Positions 57,700-64,000 of a DNA stretch of 64,000 nt are shown piece by piece. The position numbers were made by a program, and so were the translations under genes. Each line of letters begins with the position of its first letter. The first letter of the stretch is position 1. Source of the DNA: Lunularia cruciata (lineage: Eukaryota; Streptophyta; Marchantiopsida; Lunulariales; Lunulariaceae); NCBI GenBank assembly GCA_948567375.1, contig OX419759.1:58246593-58310592 (forward strand). The letters are read 5' to 3'. Under the pieces are notes generated by a model. That model saw nothing but the letters and a program-made list of their open reading frames with translations. It was not told the origin of the DNA and ran no database searches.

Positions 57700-57930
57700 T
57701 CAGATAAAGCTACCGGTAAATGCAAGATCGCACAACAATGGAGCAATAGAGCATACCATGTAAGCATCATGTACAACATTATTAAGGGGAAAGATGGGGG
57801 TCTAGAGGACAGGGAGTTCTTAAAGCAACTGGTAAATGCAAGACCCACAACAATGGAGCAATAATGCATACTCCGGTAAGCATCATCAATAGGATCAACA
57901 TGAGATGGGGTCTAGAGATAAGCGGGATAA
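57700..57930. repeat. Tandem duplication of about 115 bp
   Basis: GGTAAATGCAAGATCGCACA (57715) recurs as GGTAAATGCAAGACCCACA (57831). Both are followed by ACAATGGAGCAATA and later by GTAAGCATCAT, and GATGGGGGTCTAGAG (about 57794) recurs at about 57904. Two copies are present, with small indels. Confidence 0.85.
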
Positions 57931-60900
57931 TATAATGGTAATAGTCAACTAATATCTATGAATACATAGATTTAATAAACGATAGGTCGAAAAGAATTTA
58001 GCAAGCTAAAATAGCAGGATTTTGACGATATTAACTTCACCAATTTGTTTCTCATGTTCATTTTCACAATTCAAATTAGACTAAGTATCGTTATGTATAC
58101 ATATATAGCATGGACACTACATAAAGTTTGGAAGTTTGCCAGAAATACATGTACAACTTGGGCACCGTAGTTGAACTATTTGAAATACATTCACAGCCCT
58201 GGACATCCAACTACTTCACATGCAACCTTTCAGTTAAAGGGAATATCACATACGGCTACTTAACATAAACCTATAACATGAACAACTTGTCCAGTTATTC
58301 ATTATTTTGGACCAATTATAACACCTTATCGGTTAACCTCTTGGAGCTGACGTATTTAGATTCTATATCTACTACATGTCCTTGACAAATCTAACAACAT
58401 CCTAGCCTCACATACTCTTCCTTGTGAATTCGAAAGGAACCAAGTACACTTAATAGGCTAGTTGATTACCTTATTAGTGCAAAAGAAGTTATCACTCAGA
58501 TGCGGTCGTATTCACTATACACTATGCTCGGTGCCCAGTCCACCCACGAGTCAACAGACTTCTGCTTCGTAGACTTGTCCTTTCTATGCAACAATAAAGC
58601 AGAGACCAATCATGTCACGCACAAGGAAAAGAGGCCCAACTGCCTACACCTGAAAGAGAATACCCGTCAACTGTGAATGACCTCAAAACCATGTGCACGC
58701 ATTGGGAATCAGAAACATTTCACAACTCATATACACCTAGGGTTCAAGTAAAGAACTCAGGTCGATTCCAAGTTGTACCAAGAGCATAATATCTTTCAGT
58801 ACTTGATGAGCAATTATCCTTGTAGCATCTACTTCTGTGAAGTGTTTTAGAGCAATTCACATAAAAGAGTACAGTAGTTATAGTACATTCCAAAATCGTA
58901 ATCATCTCACTTGTGGTTATTCCTTGACTTTTTTTAAGTCGGAGAGCCGCCTTCCGCTCTCTTGCCGAAGACAGTTTGCCCCCCTGAAGAAAGCCAAAAC
59001 GTTCGACATTTTCCATAGTCAATTAATTATTTCACATGTATGGATAACAGCCAGAACATCCGACCAGGACAGGATCTGATGTTACACAGTATCTGTGTAC
59101 TGGAATCACTCCAGAACATTCAGCGCTTGTTCTTGATTTTCACTGCTAACAGAAGACAATTAACTCCTCTCTGTCCACTTCTAGTTCCTTGTACAGCAAT
59201 CTGAAGCCTGTCCAAGTGCAGTGACGGAAGATGCAAGTCACAAACATGGACATTTGCAGGCTGCAGCATTTCACATTTTTTTCACAATAGTGAGCAAATG
59301 GAGTTTGTCCGGCTCTCCTCACCCCAGAGCTTATTAAAAATCTCGCTAGTCGTTTATCTCAGGTCAGAAAGGAGTGGAGTGTATACCAGAACCGGAGCTT
59401 GCCGTCTCTTTATTTATGTACGAACGAAGGAGGGGTTTCTTTAATGGCTTGATGTGTTTGTTGGCCATCCCATTCACTTCACAGAACTGAAGGATCTCAT
59501 TATCTCTCATGTACGAAGTGCTTTATCAAGATAGTTTCTTTGTAGCGTTTCTTTGCTAAACTTACCGCATTATCGTGGAGCAGCACAGCACTTACAAATC
59601 TTAACTTACCGCATTATCATGATGAATTTAGATTTAGATGAATTCATCTGTTCGGGCAAGGCTGGTAGATTGCCTTTTAGTTGATTGAGCAGAGATTTTT
59701 AGGCACGTTACCTCCAAGAAAGAGTTGAAGACTTTCTTTGTTGTCCTTCATAATTATGATGCATTCCTCAGGTCTCCTCTAGGGCTATCCACAACTATTA
59801 CGGCATTGATAGTCTAACCAGTGTGTGTGTGTATTCGTTACCAGAGAAAAGACATCCTCTCTTCTTCTGGACATTATAACAAGCATACTAACTTGAAGTC
59901 TCTTATATCACGAACCATCGGGTGTCTCAATCTGTGATGGATCTTTGTTCCTCTCATCAATCTGCCATCAATATTTTTTTACTCAGGTGATTCATCCAGC
60001 GACTTTTACGACTTTCCATACCACGACATTTACTGTGTACCTTCTGCAGACAGCAGTATCCTTCGACCGTAGAAGAGAAAATATAGAAAGGTATTGTACG
60101 GAGTTCAATATATAATTCCAAATGGACCCGATAGGATGTGCAGACCTACTACAGTTCTATATTCTGAAGTTTCTGGTCATATGCTGGTCGCCATGGGAAA
60201 CATCGTCAGTTTCTTATGAGCATCGATCCTTACGCCTGTTTATTTTTACTCACTTGTAAGACGAACCTGGTAGAGTCGCAATGCAATTCCTCTTTGCAGT
60301 AAAGGGAGAATATGCAAGATGATGTCTTTCACTTTAGAAAGGAGCGTGCACAGACTGCTTCTTGCTGGGTAAAACTGGCAATTTCTAGTAATACGAGATC
60401 ATTGATTCTTCATGGACTGCTGACTTCTTCACAATGGAAGTTTTACGGTTATATCTAGTTGAACGAATAAAGTGGATGCAAATGAGGCCTAAGTTTAGGG
60501 GATGATTCGGCAAATCCTACACTGGGAATCTCAACGGCGAGAGTAAGAGTGTAGTTGGAACGGGTAAGGAAAGATAGTGGTACTGACGAAGAAGAATAAG
60601 AATGAACCATTCCAGTTCATCGCCAATAGGTTCTAGGATTGGATCTAGAATATGTAGCCTACCTGAAGTAGTTACTGGTCCTTGTGATCCATAACAAATG
60701 GGAGCTAGAAAAGTACCTTATGATGAGTTTATGGAAGAATATGAGCAGTTTAATACTGAGTTGTCAACAGTTCACATCCTTGCAGTGCGCTATCTATGAA
60801 AAAGATAAAAGGACGTTATTTACAAAGCATACAGCACCGAAATGTCAGACCCTGCAATGTATACTACCTAAGACACACACTTGTGGAGCCCAGACGTCAA

Positions 60901-61942
60901 TTTCTGAACAAGCCGAAATACTCATTTTACAAACGAGCTACTAACGTCTTGTGTAACTTTGCTGTAGAACAACAGAAGTGAGCAAATTTCAAGATATGTT
61001 TCTTATTGCAGAGAGCAGAAGCACTGAACATAGTACAGCTCCCAGTTTCCATACTCCATGGCAAGTCTTCATATTTCCATGGAGCATGAAAAGCCGATAC
61101 AGTCAGAACAATAGGCCTCTGAAGTGTGTAAGCTCTAACAATGGTCCTGTATGCGCTCCTGACCTCTCTCTCTCTCTCTGCTTCTGAACTTATTCTACAA
61201 CCTATAGAACTCTGGAGGGGTCGAAGTTAGCATGATGCCATGAATCATGTTCGTTCGGAAGTCTACCAGTCAGAAAAAGGCAGACCGCACAAGCCATAAC
61301 TACTCGTGCTTCAACAGACAAGTTCTTTTGTTCATCGACACTGATAACCGGTGTACATCAAGGAGGTCCATGTCATTAATTTCATTCCAGTACTTACTAA
61401 CTTCACCAGGCATACCAAACATGACTAGTAATTCCCATACAGTGTTCTTGTGGATCCACACAACTCAGATGCAAGGCTGCATAAATTTTCTACTGGCCAC
61501 TAGTCGGTATCACTTGTTGACGTCCAAATACCGAAAATATCCAGATAACGTCCTATGGGTGAGAAAAATTTCAAGGCAAAAGCCATCCGCTACTCCAATG
61601 AATATATGTATTTACATGTTAAAACATAATCAGCTGGGCATCTAATCTTACTATAATTCGAGATTCAAGGTATGGTGACAGATATATGGCCTCACTGTAA
61701 ACGGGGAACCCTACAGAGGTCCACGGCTCAAACCGAAATCTAGAGGTGATGGTTAATTTGAAAGCGCACTCATAGCTAACGATCTCCCCATCCCTAACTC
61801 GGAATAAAATCCATGACCAACTAACTCTAGGGGTATCGAATGGCTGAGGAGCGAATTTACCAGGTACAGAAGCAGGCGAAACTGCAGTGAATTGGAACCT
61901 AAGGTCCTCTGAAGCTGAACCGAAACAAATACAATCCAAACT
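57931..61942. other. Intergenic; no gene supported
   Basis: This stretch lies between the phosphatase and MOCS2A. Open frames reach about 130 codons (61247-61645 plus) and have no recognisable domain. A minus-strand 106-codon frame at 61939-61619 lies just after the MOCS2A stop and is most likely 3' untranslated sequence. A short (CT)n run lies at about 61164-61181. A 16-base direct repeat (AACTTACCGCATTATC) lies at about 59559 and 59602. Confidence 0.45.
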
Positions 61943-62251
61943 TTATCCACCGCTGATCGGAGGAATGATAGCCAGTTCATCACCCTCCTTGACCTTCACA
62001 GGATCGGTGATATATTCATAATTCAAGGCGACCACGATGCTATCACGCATTACCTCCAAAGCTGAAAAGCGAGCAGTCAGCTCCGTGACGCAATCAGCCG
62101 TTGTAGCTCCTTCAGTCATGGAAATATCAAATTCCGATCCGCCGGCAAGCTCCCGGGCTCGGGCGAACAAGAGAACCTTAACTCTCACCTTCTGCTCTTC
62201 CTTCAACTCCAAATTCGGAACATCCTGTGACTTCTCCATCTCCATCTCCAT
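61943..62251 (-). CDS. MOCS2A: Molybdopterin synthase small subunit (sulfur carrier)
   Basis: An intronless frame of 102 residues with a ubiquitin-like (MoaD) fold. It starts with an acidic lead (MEMEMEK), then the first strand VRVKVLLFARARELAG, the helix TTADCVTELTARF, the strand IVVALNYEYI, and the signature end ELAIIPPISGG. The free C-terminal Gly-Gly is essential: sulfur is attached there as a thiocarboxylate, and two sulfurs are passed to precursor Z with the large subunit to form molybdopterin for the molybdenum cofactor (cytosol). Length fits the plant protein (CNX7 in Arabidopsis). Three in-frame Met codons lie in the first five residues; the first is used here. Nothing is broken and the gene stands alone. 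No close poly(A) box was found. Confidence 0.96.
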   Translation of the reverse strand: MEMEMEKSQDVPNLELKEEQKVRVKVLLFARARELAGGSEFDISMTEGATTADCVTELTARFSALEVMRDSIVVALNYEYITDPVKVKEGDELAIIPPISGG

Positions 62252-63600
62252 CTCCTTCTCCCTGGACCCTACTACTTCACTTCATCAATCTGAGTTTCTC
62301 AGATTTTCTTTCAAACAGATGACATTTCCTAACCTGACATAAATTTTAATCTTCTATACTTTCAGCAGTACAGTGGAATTCGTTACGCAGAGAACAAAAG
62401 CTGCAAATTCTTGAGCAGAAGATCTGCACCCTTCTCTGAGAGTGCAACGAGAAACTCATGTTCCACTGTGCTACGGCACGGGAAGATCTCGTGATTTACC
62501 GGCAAAAGGTACCGTGGTCACCTAAGAAACCGGCTCTAAAATCCAACAGTCAAGAGGAATATTTTCCTTGGCATCCGTTGCGATCGGATTGTGAAGCTGG
62601 CTAGTTACTACTGTAGTCAAACCGCCTGTCAGTCTGTTACCTTTTGGATCAAACTGTGTAGTGAGGATGCTCGCGAGCTGCACAGTTTACAATAATTTTA
62701 CTGTGGTTCATCGATCTTCGTGGTAAGTGCCTCTCAGCAGTTCACGCAATGTTCAGTGGTCCATCGATGTCCATGGTACAGTCTTGCTTACTGTGGTTCA
62801 GTGTGTGGGGAACACGTTCTCCTACCAAGGTAGGTAGTGCACTACACAGTAGTGCATTACGCAGGCTCTCTTGAATGATTTGGTTGGGGGTTCCACCATG
62901 AGAACTAGGTCTGTATATTCCCTGTAGTTGCCGCAAAAGCCCATTGCTATGCCAATCCGCTAAATCCATTCTTAGAGGTATGGGTTGCCATAAATCAAAT
63001 ATACGAAGTTGGAGGACGAAGTGGACTGGTGACGCATTTGCAAACCGAAAATGGCAAACTTCCCGGACGCAAAATTCTGAGTCTGAGTCAGAGATGGACT
63101 CAACGGTTCCCTAACTTTGGCACATCGACTTAATGGCACCCCAAGTTGGCAGAACAGTCCTACTGGGCACTTTATGTCACGAACTACTAGACTATGTTCT
63201 TGTAATTCCCTACTGTATTTGAAAGATCCAATTTCATGTAGAACATGGCTGGTCACTTTGCTAATTGTGGAAACTCGAAAACGGACTGGATGCTTTTGTA
63301 ATTGAGGACGTTTGAGGACAATGACGTATGTGTTTTGGAGAACGACGATTGATCCATAATACACATGGAATTGTGTAATTATAGGGTAAATGGTTTGTTG
63401 AAGGAGCAGATCAACCATGGCCGGCTTGGGGCGGAACGATAAATTTCGACCACAATACTGAAATACACTTCCGAACTGGAGTTCAGCTCGAAGCGAAAAG
63501 TAATTAGGTTCTCAAGTTGAAAGAAAAGTCGACCGCGTAGAAAACACGAAGGAAGGGAAGACCCCATCAAGCCGTATAAGGGTGAGTAAAAATAGGTAAA
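62252..63600. other. No recognisable gene; upstream of MOCS2A
   Basis: Contains the presumed promoter of MOCS2A near 62260-62450, without a clear TATA box. Short open frames (a 148-codon minus-strand frame at 63418-62972 is the longest) have no recognisable domain. A loose local repeat (TGTGGTTCATCGATC and GTGGTCCATCGATG) lies at about 62702 and 62757. Confidence 0.4.
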
Positions 63601-63622
63601 ATAATAAAGTCCAATAAAACCC

Positions 63623-63835
63623 CAATGAAGTCGAAATGAGGAATCTGCCCTACTGCACCTAAGAGGTATGGAACGAAAAACGAAAAACGGAAAAGAACTA
63701 AGAATTTAACGAACGAAGAACGGAGAATTCTCAATAAAGTCGAAATGAGGAATCTGCCCTACTGCACCTAAGAGCTATAGAACGAAAAACGAAAAGAACT
63801 AAGAATTCAACGAACGAAGAACGAAGAATTCTCAA
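63623..63835. repeat. Tandem duplication of about 109 bp
   Basis: The unit CAATGAAGTCGAAATGAGGA starts at 63623 and again, as CAATAAAGTCGAAATGAGGA, at 63732. Both continue with ATCTGCCCTACTGCACCTAA and a series of AACGAAAAACG / AACGAAGAACG words. The units differ by a short deletion. Related AACGA-type words run on to about 63860. Confidence 0.92.
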
Positions 63836-64000
63836 GTAGAACGAAGAATTCAACCCGAATTTGCTGCAGAACTTGAGTTCAACGAGAAACAGGACAAGAA
63901 ACAAATTTGCGAGCCGGACGGACAATTTGGCCCAGTTTGGAGTTCAAGCCGGGAGCACAAGAATCAAACTTTCGATCCGGGCCAACTTCAACCCGAAGAA

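Noticed and set aside
61619-61939. 106-codon minus-strand frame behind MOCS2A
   Set aside because: No recognisable domain; lies just after the stop codon and is best taken as 3' untranslated sequence.
1-64000. tRNA and rRNA genes
   Set aside because: None was recognised on reading both strands; the only tRNA-related signals are the two retrotransposon primer sites.

Overview
The window reads as nuclear DNA of a land plant. Evidence: a four-exon plant class B (HAD) acid phosphatase with GT-AG introns, a plant-type intronless molybdopterin synthase small subunit (MOCS2A/CNX7), and chromodomain Ty3/gypsy retrotransposons primed by initiator-Met tRNA. The sequence does not name a species. The giant-virus-like DNA polymerase relic would fit a non-seed plant (bryophyte, lycophyte or fern), where such insertions are already known, but that is inference.

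1-45 kb is a nest of decayed repeats. From left to right: a gag/protease fragment on the minus strand (1-1.78 kb); an integrase relic interrupted by a 0.7-kb repeat (1.76-3.95 kb); an RNase H/integrase relic of a second gypsy lineage (4.0-5.8 kb); a 10.8-kb block of pyrimidine-rich minisatellites (6.2-11.7 kb) answered by purine-rich ones (12.2-16.0 kb), with related sequence at both ends in opposite orientation; and several copies (C, A, B, D) of an unfamiliar repeat that once encoded a charged, coiled-coil-like protein. C and A lie head to head around 20.9 kb. A is split by a nearly complete chromovirus (24221-30773). B is split by a solo LTR with a perfect 5-bp duplication (32275-33787). 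A second complete but dead chromovirus lies at 38575-44197 with TCTAC duplications.

45-50 kb is the most unusual part. On the minus strand lies a family B DNA polymerase relic with Exo I, II and III and Pol A, B and C all recognisable in order, in the style of nucleocytoplasmic large DNA viruses. Divergently oriented on the plus strand is a broken P-loop GTPase with an N-terminal Cys-rich segment. Both carry frameshifts and stops, and neither shows introns. This looks like an old endogenous viral island.

50-64 kb is sparse. It holds two apparently intact genes: the acid phosphatase (55635-57377, plus strand, with a TATA box, poly(A) signal and an upstream perfect palindrome) and MOCS2A (61943-62251, minus strand). 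The rest is unassigned sequence with a few microsatellites and short tandem duplications.
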